From CAG-103 sp963627135 (GTDB taxonomy: Bacteria > Bacillota > Clostridia > Oscillospirales > Oscillospiraceae), in contig CAVFZY010000020.1 in the NCBI GenBank assembly GCA_963627135.1, positions 1 to 64,000 on the forward strand: a DNA stretch of 64,000 nt. The letters run 5' to 3'. Position 1 is the first letter of the stretch. Every line of letters starts with the position of its first letter. The position numbers and the translations under genes are program-made. Positions 23,507-31,057 of this stretch are shown in pieces. Under the pieces are notes generated by a model. The model ran no database searches. It saw nothing but the letters and a program-made list of their open reading frames with translations, and was not told the DNA's origin.

Positions 23507-23564
23507 CGGGGGTCGATGTGCGACCATGTGGCTTCGGCCTGGTCGGGCACAGGTGACGCCCCCG
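23507..23564 (+). ncRNA. Structured leader upstream of rpsB, putative S2 autoregulatory element
   Basis: The rpsB leader folds into a long stacked hairpin: CGGGGG/CCCCCG (23507-23512 with 23559-23564), TGTG/CACA inside it, CGACCA/TGGTCG (23521-23526 with 23540-23545), and a GGC-TTCG-GCC tip at 23530-23539. It ends 17 bases before the AAAGGAGG ribosome site. Ribosomal protein S2 is known to bind its own leader in other bacteria; here this is inferred from position and folding only. Confidence 0.55.
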
Positions 23565-23600
23565 GAGGTAGCAACTAATTAAAGGAGGAAACAAAAAACT

Positions 23601-24335
23601 ATGGCAGTCGTATCTATGAAACAGCTTCTCGAGGCCGGTGTCCACTTCGGTCACCAGACCCGCAGATGGAACCCGAAAATGGCGGAGTACATCTACTGCG
23701 AGCGCAATGGCATCTACATCATTGACCTGCAGAAGACCGTCAAAAAGCTCGAGGAGGCTTATAACTTCGTGCGCACCCTCGCGGAGAATGGCCAGACCAT
23801 CCTCTTCGTCGGCACCAAGAAGCAGGCTGCGGACGCCGTGAAGGAAGAGGCTTCCCGCGTCGGCATGTACTATGTCAATGCCCGCTGGCTCGGCGGCATG
23901 CTCACTAACTTCAAGACCATGCGCACCCGCATCGACCGTCTGGCGCAGCTCAAGAAGATGCAGGAAGACGGCACCTTCGACATGCTCCCGAAGAAGGAAG
24001 TCATGAAGCTGCTCGGCGAGATGGAGAAGCTCGAGAAGTACCTCGGCGGCGTCAAGGAAATGAAGAAGCTCCCCGGTGCGCTGTTCGTCGTTGACCCCCG
24101 CAAGGAGCACAATGCCATCGCTGAGGCCCGCAAGCTGCACATCCCGATCGTCGCCATCGTCGACACCAACTGCGACCCGGACGAGATCGACTATGTCATC
24201 CCCGCGAACGACGACGCGATCCGTGCCATCCGCCTGATCGCTTCCACCATGGCCAATGCCGTGCAGGAGGGCCGTCAGGGCGCCGACGCTGAAGAAGCCG
24301 CTTCCGAGGAAGAGGCCCAGAAGGTCGAAGAGTAA
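23601..24335 (+). CDS. rpsB: 30S ribosomal protein S2
   Basis: The 244-residue protein begins AVVSMKQLLEAGVHFGHQTRRWNPKMAEYI, the hallmark of bacterial S2, and contains FVGTKKQAADAV, RWLGGMLTNFKT and VVDPRKEHNAIAEARKL. It belongs to the small-subunit head. The C-terminal tail is acidic and Glu/Ala-rich, as in many Clostridia. AAAGGAGG precedes the ATG. It is followed by tsf, the usual partner, with a GC hairpin in the spacer. Confidence 0.98.
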   Translation: MAVVSMKQLLEAGVHFGHQTRRWNPKMAEYIYCERNGIYIIDLQKTVKKLEEAYNFVRTLAENGQTILFVGTKKQAADAVKEEASRVGMYYVNARWLGGMLTNFKTMRTRIDRLAQLKKMQEDGTFDMLPKKEVMKLLGEMEKLEKYLGGVKEMKKLPGALFVVDPRKEHNAIAEARKLHIPIVAIVDTNCDPDEIDYVIPANDDAIRAIRLIASTMANAVQEGRQGADAEEAASEEEAQKVEE

Positions 24336-24346
24336 TTGGAAGCTGC

Positions 24347-24371
24347 AAGGGCGGGCCGTGTACCCGCCCTT
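24347..24371 (+). repeat. GC hairpin in the rpsB-tsf spacer
   Basis: AAGGGCGGG (24347-24355) pairs with CCCGCCCTT (24363-24371). No T-run follows, so partial attenuation or mRNA stabilisation is more likely than full termination. Confidence 0.5.
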
Positions 24372-24399
24372 CTGATAAAACAATAAAGGAGAAAGAATT

Positions 24400-25311
24400 A
24401 TGGCATTTTCTGCTGCTGATGTGAAAAATCTGCGTGAAATGACCGGCGTTGGCATGATGGACTGCAAAAAGGCCCTCACCGCTGCTGACGGCGATGTTGA
24501 TAAGGCTGTGGAATGGCTCCGTGAGAAGGGTCTCGCCGCCGCTCAGAAAAAGGCCGGCCGCATCGCCGCCGAGGGCATGGCTTACGCCGCCGTCGTCGAT
24601 GGCATCGGCGTGATCATCGAGGTCAATGCAGAGTCCGACTTCGTGGCTAAGAACGATCTGTTCGTGGACTACGTCAAGGGCGTCGCTGCTGTCGTCGCCA
24701 AGGAGAATCCGACCGATCTCGACGCGCTGTACGCCTGCGCTTACGGCAATGGCAAGACCGTGCTGGAGGAGCAGAACGATAAGGTCCTCGTCATCGGCGA
24801 GAACATCAAGGTCCGCCGCTTCGCGCGCTACGACACCGGCCTGAACGTCCCCTATGTCCACATGGGCGGCCGTATCGCCGTGCTCGTCAACCTCGAGACC
24901 GAGTCTACCGACGCTGCTGTCATCGAGCTGGGCAAGGACATCGCCATGCAGATTGCCGCTCTGAACCCGACCTACAAGGATAAGAGCGACGTCTCCGAAG
25001 AGTTCATCGAGAAGGAAAAGGAGATCCGTCTGGCGCAGGCCAAGGAAGATCCGAAGAACGCCAAGAAGCCCGACGCCATCATCGAGAAGATCGTCATGGG
25101 CGGCATCGGCAAGTATTTCAAGGAGATCTGCCTGCTGCAGCAGCCGTTCGTCAAGGACGACAAGGTCTCCGTCGAGGAGCACATCGCCGCCGTCGCAAAG
25201 CAGGTCGGTGCCTCCATCAAGCTCGTGGGCTACACCCGCTTCGAGAAGGGCGAAGGCATTGAGAAGCGTCAGGACGACCTCGCCGAGGAAGTCGCAAAGC
25301 TCATCAAGTAA
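24400..25311 (+). CDS. tsf: Elongation factor Ts
   Basis: EF-Ts recycles EF-Tu by releasing GDP. The 303-residue protein starts with the UBA-like domain VKNLREMTGVGMMDCKKALTAADGDVDKAVEWLREKG and the core contains ESDFVAKND, which contacts EF-Tu, and YVHMGGRIAVLV. AAAGGAG precedes the ATG. It is the second gene of rpsB-tsf and ends at a terminator. Confidence 0.98.
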   Translation: MAFSAADVKNLREMTGVGMMDCKKALTAADGDVDKAVEWLREKGLAAAQKKAGRIAAEGMAYAAVVDGIGVIIEVNAESDFVAKNDLFVDYVKGVAAVVAKENPTDLDALYACAYGNGKTVLEEQNDKVLVIGENIKVRRFARYDTGLNVPYVHMGGRIAVLVNLETESTDAAVIELGKDIAMQIAALNPTYKDKSDVSEEFIEKEKEIRLAQAKEDPKNAKKPDAIIEKIVMGGIGKYFKEICLLQQPFVKDDKVSVEEHIAAVAKQVGASIKLVGYTRFEKGEGIEKRQDDLAEEVAKLIK

Positions 25312-25329
25312 GTTTCACTTCTACCATAC

Positions 25330-25365
25330 ATCCCGCGGTTCTGTTCAGAGCCGTGGGATTTTTTC
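25330..25365 (+). terminator. Terminator of rpsB-tsf
   Basis: A 13-bp stem with two G-U pairs (25330-25342 with 25347-25359) is followed by TTTTT. Confidence 0.88.
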
Positions 25366-25420
25366 GTTCGCGATTCCCTTTTCATGGGAAATGTGCACAG
25401 AAAACCGCCGTTTCATGGTA

Positions 25421-25460
25421 GTAGAGTGACTCTACACGACTATAGAGCCACTTTTTTTTC
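25421..25460 (+). terminator. Terminator with a competing hairpin before degV
   Basis: AGTG-CTCTA (25425-25434) pairs with TAGAG-CACT (25443-25452) and is followed by eight T. The shorter hairpin GTAGAG/CTCTAC (25421-25435) uses the same CTCTA and excludes it. No gene lies between the tsf terminator and this site. Confidence 0.65.
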
Positions 25461-25514
25461 GGTAGAGACCGTAAAATTGGAACGTAGACAGAGAAAAAGG
25501 ACAGTAGCTTGTAT

Positions 25515-25552
25515 TTGTGCGCCAGCGGGTGTACGGATAAAGGGCGCACACC
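25515..25552 (+). repeat. Inverted repeat in the degV leader
   Basis: TGTGCGCC and GGCGCACA form 8-bp arms 35-70 bases before degV. Its role is not known. Confidence 0.4.
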
Positions 25553-25586
25553 GTGCAGCACTTTGAGCAAGCAAAGGAGCACTCTC

Positions 25587-26447
25587 ATGATTCAGATCTT
25601 CACGGATACGTCGGCAAACCTGCCGGCTGCTTACATTCAGAAATATTCCCTGCGTGTCATCCCGCTGCACTATTCCATCGACGGCGTGCAGGCAGAGCAG
25701 GACCCCACAGTCGACTTTGACGGCAAGGCCTACTATGATGCCATGCGCAGCGGCGCGCCCGTGTCCACGGCCATGATCAATCTCGCCGCTTTTCTCGAGC
25801 CGCTGCACGAGGCACTGGCCGCAGGAAACGACGTCATCTATATCGGTATGTCCGGCGGAATCAGCGGCACGGCGCACGCTGCCGCCATGGCCGTGCAGGA
25901 GCTGCAGGAAGAATTCCCAGAGCGGAAGATTGCCGCCATCGACACCTATGCCGCCTCGCTCGGCGAGGGGCTGCTGGTGCTTGAGGCCGCGCGGATGCTC
26001 GAAAACGGCGCGCCCTTCTCGCTGATCGTCGAGCAGATCTCCCAGCGCCGCCGCACCATGTGCCAGTACTTCACGGTCGACGATCTCGCCTATCTGGAGC
26101 GCGGCGGCCGCGTGAGCAAGGCTGCCGCCATCGTCGGTACCGTGCTCAAGATCAAGCCGCTGCTGCGCGGCGATGATGAGGGCAAGATCGTCCAGTGCGG
26201 CAAAACGCGCGGCCGCAAGCAGTCTCTCACCGCGCTGGCGGACTTCTATGAGAAGCTTGCCGCCGACAAGACCGAGGAGATCGGCATCGCGCACGCGGAC
26301 GATGAAGCCGGTGCGCAGTTCCTGCTCGACGCACTGCGCCATCGCGGCTTCACGGGCGAGTGCCTGACCGTGTGCTATGAGCCCGTCACCGGCTCGCACG
26401 TCGGCCCCGGCACCGTGGCGCTGTTTTTTCAGGGCATCCACAGATAA
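25587..26447 (+). CDS. DegV-family fatty-acid-binding protein
   Basis: The 286-residue protein is a DegV-fold member, the family that includes FakB, which presents fatty acids to the kinase FakA. Features are the N-terminal IQIFTDTSANLPAAY, STAMINLAAF, the IGMSGGISGTAHAA lipid-headgroup loop, and YLERGGRVSKAAAIVG with LKIKPLL. ATG at 25587 follows AAAGGAGC. It is transcribed alone; no FakA kinase is adjacent. A fatty-acid role is from the family. Confidence 0.9.
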   Translation: MIQIFTDTSANLPAAYIQKYSLRVIPLHYSIDGVQAEQDPTVDFDGKAYYDAMRSGAPVSTAMINLAAFLEPLHEALAAGNDVIYIGMSGGISGTAHAAAMAVQELQEEFPERKIAAIDTYAASLGEGLLVLEAARMLENGAPFSLIVEQISQRRRTMCQYFTVDDLAYLERGGRVSKAAAIVGTVLKIKPLLRGDDEGKIVQCGKTRGRKQSLTALADFYEKLAADKTEEIGIAHADDEAGAQFLLDALRHRGFTGECLTVCYEPVTGSHVGPGTVALFFQGIHR

Positions 26448-26450
26448 AGA

Positions 26451-26479
26451 AAAACCGGAGGACATGTCCTCCGGTTTTT
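26451..26479. terminator. Bidirectional terminator between degV and the DUF951 gene
   Basis: A perfect 28-bp palindrome (26451-26478) starts AAAA and ends TTTT. Its end overlaps the stop codon of the convergent DUF951 gene. Confidence 0.92.
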
Positions 26480-26663
26480 ATGCCTCTTTCCGGTCGATCT
26501 GCCGGATCATTTTCTCGAACTTCGCGCGCGGGCCCATGACCTCGCGCCCGCAGCCGAGACAGCGGAGCTTGAAGTCCGCGCCGATGCGCAGCACCTCCCA
26601 GCGTTTCTCGCCGCAGGGGTGCTGTTTTTTCATCGTCAGAATATCGCCGACCTGAATGTCCAT
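26478..26663 (-). CDS. DUF951 family protein
   Basis: The 61-residue protein matches the DUF951 pattern: VGDILTMKKQHPCGEKRWEVLRIG followed by a second Cys pair in LRCLGCGREVMGPR. The single Cys in HPCG plus the CxxC could bind zinc. The function is unknown. It starts three bases after the rarA stop and is co-transcribed with rarA. Confidence 0.9.
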   Translation of the reverse strand: MDIQVGDILTMKKQHPCGEKRWEVLRIGADFKLRCLGCGREVMGPRAKFEKMIRQIDRKEA

Positions 26664-26666
26664 CGC

Positions 26667-27929
26667 TCACTCCCCCTTGATGCGCCGCCAGTAGGCGCGC
26701 GCAGCCTGTTCGGTCTTGTTGTCGCCGGATTCGTAATAGTGTTTCCCCTTCAGCTCATCAGGCAGGTACTGCTGCTGCACCCAATGACCCGGGTAGTTGT
26801 GCGGATACTTGTAGCCCTGCTCGCGCTCGAAGCCCGTCCCGTCGGCGTGGACGTTCTGCAGCTCGCGCGGGATGGGCCCCGCCTTCCCTGCCCGGACGTC
26901 CGCAATGGCGGCATCGATGGCCATGACAACGGAATTGGACTTCGGCGCCGTGGCCAGCAGCAGCACCGCCTCCGCCAGCGGCAGCCGCGCCTCCGGCAGG
27001 CCGAGCTGCAGTGCGCTGTCCACGCAGGACTTGACGATCATGGCCGCCTGCGGATAGGCAAGGCCAATGTCCTCGCTCGCCGAGCACAGGATGCGCCGGC
27101 AGGCGCCGATCAGGTCGCCGGCCTCGAGCAGGCGCGCCAGATAGTGCAGCGCCGCGTCCGGATCCGAGCCGCGCAGCGACTTCATAAGCGCGGACACGAC
27201 GTCATAGTGATCGTCGCCCGCGCGGTCATAGTGCATGGCGCTGCGCTGCGTGATGTTCTCGGCATCGGCGCGCAGGAGGCGGATGGTATTGCCCTCTCTC
27301 GGCGCCGCCGAAAAGAGCAACTCAACCGCATTGAGCGCCTTGCGCACATCGCCGCCGCAGACGGACGCGATATATCCCGCCGTGCCGGGCTCTAGGTCCG
27401 CCGTGACGTTTTCCCGCGCGCTGAGAATGGACACCGCACGCAGTACGGCCTTTTCCACCTCGGCGGCCGGCACCTGCTTGAACTCAAATACCGTGCTGCG
27501 GCTGAGCACCGCGTTATAGACATAAAAGTACGGGTTTTCCGTCGTGGAGGCGATGACCGTGATACGGCCGTCCTCCATAAACTCCAGCAGCGACTGCTGC
27601 TGCTTTTTATTGAAATACTGAATCTCATCGAGATACAGCAGAACGCCGCCGGGCGTGAGCATGGTGTCGAGCTCCGCGATGATATTGCGGATATCTGAAA
27701 TGCTCGCGGTCGTCGCGTTCAGGCGGCGCAGAGCACGGTTCGTACTGGCCGCGATGATGCTCGCGACCGTGGTCTTGCCGGTGCCGGACGGACCATAAAA
27801 CACCATATTGGGGATCTCGCCGGACTCCACGATGCGGCGGAGCATCCCATTCGGACCCAGAATATGCTTTTGCCCGACGACATCGTCAAGCGTTGTCGGC
27901 CGGATCTCATCCGCCAATGGTCTGTACAT
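26667..27929 (-). CDS. rarA: Replication-associated recombination protein A (RarA/MgsA AAA+ ATPase)
   Basis: This clamp-loader-like ATPase acts at stalled forks. It has 420 residues. Walker A is YGPSGTGKTT (about 45), Walker B LYLDEIQYFN with sensor I ASTTENPYF, and an arginine finger in ...LSRSTVFEF. The C-terminal tetramerisation region holds EDIGLAYPQAA and PHNYPGHWVQQQYLPDELKG. ATG at 27929 has AGGAGG six bases upstream; the frame is open far beyond but overlaps nth. It is divergent from nth. Confidence 0.95.
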   Translation of the reverse strand: MYRPLADEIRPTTLDDVVGQKHILGPNGMLRRIVESGEIPNMVFYGPSGTGKTTVASIIAASTNRALRRLNATTASISDIRNIIAELDTMLTPGGVLLYLDEIQYFNKKQQQSLLEFMEDGRITVIASTTENPYFYVYNAVLSRSTVFEFKQVPAAEVEKAVLRAVSILSARENVTADLEPGTAGYIASVCGGDVRKALNAVELLFSAAPREGNTIRLLRADAENITQRSAMHYDRAGDDHYDVVSALMKSLRGSDPDAALHYLARLLEAGDLIGACRRILCSASEDIGLAYPQAAMIVKSCVDSALQLGLPEARLPLAEAVLLLATAPKSNSVVMAIDAAIADVRAGKAGPIPRELQNVHADGTGFEREQGYKYPHNYPGHWVQQQYLPDELKGKHYYESGDNKTEQAARAYWRRIKGE

Positions 27930-27957
27930 AGTGCGCCTCCTGTGATGCAATGGCGAT

Positions 27958-27986
27958 ATTATACCGCATTTTGCGCGTCTTGGCAA
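27958..27986 (-). promoter_or_regulatory. Sigma-A promoter of rarA
   Basis: Minus-strand TTGCCA (27986-27981) and TATAAT (27963-27958) are 17 nt apart. Confidence 0.82.
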
Positions 27987-27996
27987 CTCGCCGCAC

Positions 27997-28025
27997 TTGG
28001 CAGACGTCGCAAAATGTGCTACACT
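27997..28025 (+). promoter_or_regulatory. Sigma-A promoter of nth-trmO
   Basis: TTGGCA (27997-28002) and TACACT (28020-28025) are 17 nt apart. The -35 boxes of the two divergent promoters are only 10 bp apart. Confidence 0.78.
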
Positions 28026-28043
28026 GCCGGAGAGGTGAACAAT

Positions 28044-28682
28044 ATGCGCACACCGGAACAAGTACGGGAGATCCTCCGCTGTCTGGCACAGGCCTACCCC
28101 GCGGACTGCTCCCTGCAATATGAAAAAGACTATGAACTGCTGTTTGCCGTGCGGCTGGCCGCGCAATGCACCGACGAGCGCGTCAATCAGGTCACACCGG
28201 CGCTGTACGCCCGCTTCCCGACGCTTGAGGCGTTTGCTGCCGCCGAGCCGGAGGACGTAGAGCCCTATGTCCATTCCTGCGGCTTTTACCGGGCGAAGGC
28301 GCGGGACATCGTCCTGTGCGCGCGCAGGCTCGTCGCGGAATACGGCGGCCATGTACCGGACACGCTGGAGGCCCTCACTTCCCTGCCCGGCGTCGGGCGC
28401 AAAACGGCCAATCTCATTCTCGGCGATGTTTACCACAAGCCCGCCGTGGTCGTGGACACGCACTGCATCCGGCTCTCGAACCGCATGGGCCTCGTGGACG
28501 GGCTGAAAGACCCCGTCAAGATCGAGACCGCGCTGCGCAAGATCTTGCCGCCGGAGGAATCATCCGACTTCTGCCACCGGCTCGTGCTGCACGGCCGCGC
28601 CGTATGCACGGCGCGCAAGCCGATGTGTGACCGGTGCTGCGTGCGCCATGTGTGCCAGACGGCGGAGGAGGCGGACGCATGA
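28044..28682 (+). CDS. nth: Endonuclease III
   Basis: This DNA glycosylase/AP lyase removes oxidised pyrimidines. It has 212 residues. The helix-hairpin-helix LPGVGRKTANLILGDV holds the catalytic Lys, and the catalytic Asp is in VVDTHCIRLSNR. The [4Fe-4S] cluster loop C-x6-C-x2-C-x5-C is complete at the C-terminus (CTARKPMCDRCCVRHVC). ATG at 28044 follows GAGAGGTG. The stop overlaps the trmO start (ATGA). Confidence 0.96.
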   Translation: MRTPEQVREILRCLAQAYPADCSLQYEKDYELLFAVRLAAQCTDERVNQVTPALYARFPTLEAFAAAEPEDVEPYVHSCGFYRAKARDIVLCARRLVAEYGGHVPDTLEALTSLPGVGRKTANLILGDVYHKPAVVVDTHCIRLSNRMGLVDGLKDPVKIETALRKILPPEESSDFCHRLVLHGRAVCTARKPMCDRCCVRHVCQTAEEADA

Positions 28683-29356
28683 AGCCCATCGCCCACATCC
28701 ACAGCGACTTTACCACGAAGTTCGGCATCCCGCGCCAGAGCGGCGTGGTCGGCAGCCTGCAGGCCGAGATCGTTTTCGAGCCGGAGTTTCGCAGCCGCGA
28801 CGCCGTGCGTGGGCTGGAGGCGTTCTCGCACATCTGGCTCATCTGGGAGTTTTCCGAGAATGTGCGCGCCGACTGGTCGCCGACCGTGCGCCCGCCGCGC
28901 CTAGGCGGTAATGTGCGCATCGGCGTGTTCGCCACGCGCTCGCCGTTCCGGCCGAACCCGATCGGTTTATCATGTGTGCGTCTGGAGGGCATCGATTTTT
29001 CCGACGCGCACGGGCCGGTGCTCCACGTCGCCGGAGCAGACCTGATGGACGGCACGCCGATCTACGACATCAAGCCCTACATCCCCTACGCCGACTGCCA
29101 CCCGGAAGCGACAGAGGGCTTCACCGGGCAGGTGGAGATGCGGGCGCTGACAGTGGAGATTCCGCCGGAGCCGCTGTCCCGCTTCCCGAGCAAAAAGCGC
29201 GACGCGCTCATCGGTGTGCTCGCGCAGGATCCGCGCCCACGGTATCAGGCGGACGCCAGCCGCGTCTACGGGCTGGAATTCGGCGGCTATGAGGTGAAAT
29301 TCACCGTCAGTGACCAAACGCTGACCGTCACGGATATTGCAAAAAAAGACTCGTGA
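28679..29356 (+). CDS. trmO: tRNA (t6A37) methyltransferase TrmO
   Basis: The 225-residue enzyme methylates N6 of threonylcarbamoyl-adenosine 37 in ANN-decoding tRNAs. It is the single-sheet beta-barrel SAM enzyme of the TsaA/UPF0066 family, with FTTKFGIPRQSGVV near the start, the segment FATRSPFRPNPIGLSCV (about 84) and DGTPIYDIKPYIPYAD. It begins within the nth stop codon (ATGA), so it is translationally coupled. Its TGA lies in the terminator stem shared with the convergent amidase gene. Confidence 0.92.
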   Translation: MKPIAHIHSDFTTKFGIPRQSGVVGSLQAEIVFEPEFRSRDAVRGLEAFSHIWLIWEFSENVRADWSPTVRPPRLGGNVRIGVFATRSPFRPNPIGLSCVRLEGIDFSDAHGPVLHVAGADLMDGTPIYDIKPYIPYADCHPEATEGFTGQVEMRALTVEIPPEPLSRFPSKKRDALIGVLAQDPRPRYQADASRVYGLEFGGYEVKFTVSDQTLTVTDIAKKDS

Positions 29357-29372
29357 TTTCACGAGTCTTTTT
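29343..29372. terminator. Bidirectional terminator containing both stop codons of trmO and the amidase gene
   Basis: A 14-bp perfect stem (29343-29356 with 29359-29372) is closed by only two unpaired bases. The TGA of trmO is 29354-29356 and that of the opposite gene is 29361-29359. Confidence 0.9.
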
Positions 29373-30183
29373 CATATTTCAGTTGATACAGATCCGTGCG
29401 CCGTGCACGCAAAACTGGGATCTGCGCGCGGATGGCATCCGTTTCCGAAAGATCAATGTCGCAGATCAGCAGCTCTGGTTCCGCCTCCGCCTGCGTCTGC
29501 ACGCGCCCCCACGGATTGCACACGAGCGAGTGCGCATAGGAAACATAGCCCGCCGTCTCATCCCGCGCCGGAGCGCAGCCCGCGACAAAGCACTGGTTAT
29601 CCAGCGCCCGCGCGCGAAACAGCAGCTCCCAATGCGCCGGTCCGGTCGTCATATTAAACGCCGCCGGCACAACGATCAGCCGCGCGCCCTCGAGCGCCAG
29701 AATGCGAAAGAGCTCGGCAAAGCGCACGTCAAAGCAGATTGCCACGCCGAGTTTTCCGAACGGCGTGTCCACAAGTGTATACCGCTGCCCGGGCGAGAGC
29801 GTGTCGGACTCGAAAAAGCGCTGGCCGCCCGCCACGTCGATGTCAAACAGATGCACCTTGCGGTGCTTCGCCCGCTGTGTCCCCTGCGGGTCAAACACGT
29901 AGCAGGTGTTGTAGACCGCGTCCCCGTCGCGCTCCGGCACGGAGCCAGCGACGAGCCAGACGCCATATTCCTGCGCCGTGTCGCGCAGCAGGCGCCACGT
30001 CTCGCCGCCCTGCGGCTCGGCATATTCCGCAAACGCCGCGTTACTGTACGGACAGCACCACATCTCCGGCAGCACAACCAGATCGCAGCCGGCCGCGGCT
30101 GCATCGCGCACATAGCGGCGCATCGCCGCATGATTTTCCGTTTTGGACGCCGTGACCGGCATCTGACACAGGCCAAGTTTCAT
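29359..30183 (-). CDS. Carbon-nitrogen hydrolase (nitrilase superfamily, Nit2/omega-amidase-like)
   Basis: The 274-residue protein has the Glu-Lys-Cys triad of the superfamily: Glu in VVLPEMWCCPYS (about 42), Lys in HRKVHLFDID (about 110) and Cys in VAICFDVRFAELFR (about 151). The DIDVAGGQRFFESDTLSPG loop is like that of omega-amidases, which hydrolyse alpha-ketoglutaramate or alpha-ketosuccinamate. The exact substrate is open. ATG at 30183 follows GGGGAT. It is a single gene convergent with trmO. Confidence 0.9.
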   Translation of the reverse strand: MKLGLCQMPVTASKTENHAAMRRYVRDAAAAGCDLVVLPEMWCCPYSNAAFAEYAEPQGGETWRLLRDTAQEYGVWLVAGSVPERDGDAVYNTCYVFDPQGTQRAKHRKVHLFDIDVAGGQRFFESDTLSPGQRYTLVDTPFGKLGVAICFDVRFAELFRILALEGARLIVVPAAFNMTTGPAHWELLFRARALDNQCFVAGCAPARDETAGYVSYAHSLVCNPWGRVQTQAEAEPELLICDIDLSETDAIRAQIPVLRARRTDLYQLKYEKDS

Positions 30184-30240
30184 GGTATCCCCGCTTTCAC
30201 ATGCATGGTGCATCCAGCATAGCGGAAAATGACGGCACTG

Positions 30241-30501
30241 TCAAACATTTCTGTCTGCGTGCACGTCACTGCCGCAATGCGGGCAGTACGTCTTTTTGCC
30301 GGAGAAAAACATCATGCCGAGATAGCGGCGGCAAAACGGGCAGCGCTGCGTGCACACTGCGATGATCGCGCCCAGCACGACACAACCCAGTGCCGCATAT
30401 ACCAACGCCCAGGCACCATAGTAACAGCTGCTGCCGTACAGGCCAAGCCCGAACAGAACCAGAATGGACGAAATGCCGTCCCAGAGCTTTGGATGCTTCA
30501 C
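30241..30501 (-). CDS. Small membrane protein with a C-terminal zinc ribbon
   Basis: The 86-residue protein has two predicted membrane segments (about 8-28 and 31-50) followed by CPFCRRYLG and CPHCGSDV, two CxxC knuckles 17 residues apart that should bind zinc. No known function is recognised. GTG at 30501 is chosen because GGAGG lies seven bases upstream; the ATG two bases before it is followed at once by a stop. The ribosome site is in the 3' arm of a hairpin at 30501-30534. Confidence 0.7.
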   Translation of the reverse strand: MKHPKLWDGISSILVLFGLGLYGSSCYYGAWALVYAALGCVVLGAIIAVCTQRCPFCRRYLGMMFFSGKKTYCPHCGSDVHADRNV

Positions 30502-30534
30502 ATGATCGCCTCCAAAAATGATTTGGAGGTCATG
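30501..30534 (-). promoter_or_regulatory. Hairpin hiding the ribosome site of the 86-residue protein gene
   Basis: CCTCCAAA (minus 30529-30522) pairs with TTTGGAGG (minus 30516-30509), with CATGA/TCATG extensions. The GGAGG is the ribosome site of the GTG start at 30501. Confidence 0.55.
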
Positions 30535-30560
30535 ATAGCATTTTTGTGTGAAGTTCAAAA
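30532..30560 (-). promoter_or_regulatory. Candidate promoter of the 86-residue protein gene
   Basis: Minus-strand TTTTGA (30560-30555) and TATCAT (30537-30532) are 17 nt apart. A start near 30525 would remove most of the 5' arm of the hairpin at 30501-30534. Confidence 0.45.
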
Positions 30561-30576
30561 CCGCATACATGTAAAA

Positions 30577-30611
30577 TGCGGGTGAAATGCAGCGATTGCA
30601 TTTCACCCGCA
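30577..30611 (-). terminator. Terminator of the 90-residue zinc-ribbon gene
   Basis: A perfect 15-bp stem (30577-30591 with 30597-30611) follows the stop at 30621 and runs into ATTTTA on the minus strand. Confidence 0.85.
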
Positions 30612-30620
30612 CACACATGT

Positions 30621-30893
30621 TTATAGTGCTTGACCGATCGCCGAGAGCGCAATTGCGACGATAAAGCCGATCAACGCCCATTTGCTGATCGCTTTGGCGC
30701 GCACCGGCGTCGTCTTCTGGAAGCACAGGTACAGGATCAGGCCGACCAGCGGGAACAAAAACGCCAGAATGTTCAGCCCGGTCGACGGTTTATCCTCCTG
30801 CTGGTTCACCGGTGCCTGCACCGCACGGCCGAAATTCGGGCACATGACCGCCTCGTCTACCAGCTCTTTGCCGCATTGACTGCAGTATTTCAT
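30621..30893 (-). CDS. Zinc-ribbon domain membrane protein with an altered metal site
   Basis: The 90-residue protein has an N-terminal zinc-ribbon-like motif and two hydrophobic segments (about 40-57 and 70-88). The first knuckle is CSQCG. The second reads CPNFG where CPNCG is expected, so the fourth Cys is replaced by Phe. The function is unknown. It resembles many short zinc-ribbon proteins of Clostridia and is the upstream neighbour of another zinc-ribbon membrane protein. Confidence 0.8.
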   Translation of the reverse strand: MKYCSQCGKELVDEAVMCPNFGRAVQAPVNQQEDKPSTGLNILAFLFPLVGLILYLCFQKTTPVRAKAISKWALIGFIVAIALSAIGQAL

Positions 30894-31009
30894 CTGTTTT
30901 TCCTCTGTTCATATCTCTGAGCGGATATACCGCTCCATTCGTCCCTGTTTAGCGAAAATTTTGCAGGTTATAATCGAAAAATTCACAAAAAATTCATCAT
31001 TTCGACAAG

Positions 31010-31044
31010 AAAACGACCGCAGCCGAATCGGCTGCGGTCGTTTT
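31010..31044 (-). terminator. Terminator of yebC
   Basis: A perfect 16-bp stem (31010-31025 with 31029-31044), bounded by AAAA and TTTT, follows the yebC stop. Confidence 0.92.
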
Positions 31045-31057
31045 GCGTGTATGAAAA

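Noticed and set aside
24347..24371. Terminator between rpsB and tsf
   Set aside because: The stem is GC-rich, but no T-run follows, and the two genes normally form one transcript.
27930..28463. N-terminal extension of rarA
   Set aside because: It lies antisense to nth. The family starts at MYRPLADEIRP with AGGAGG directly upstream, and the promoter is at 27958-27986.
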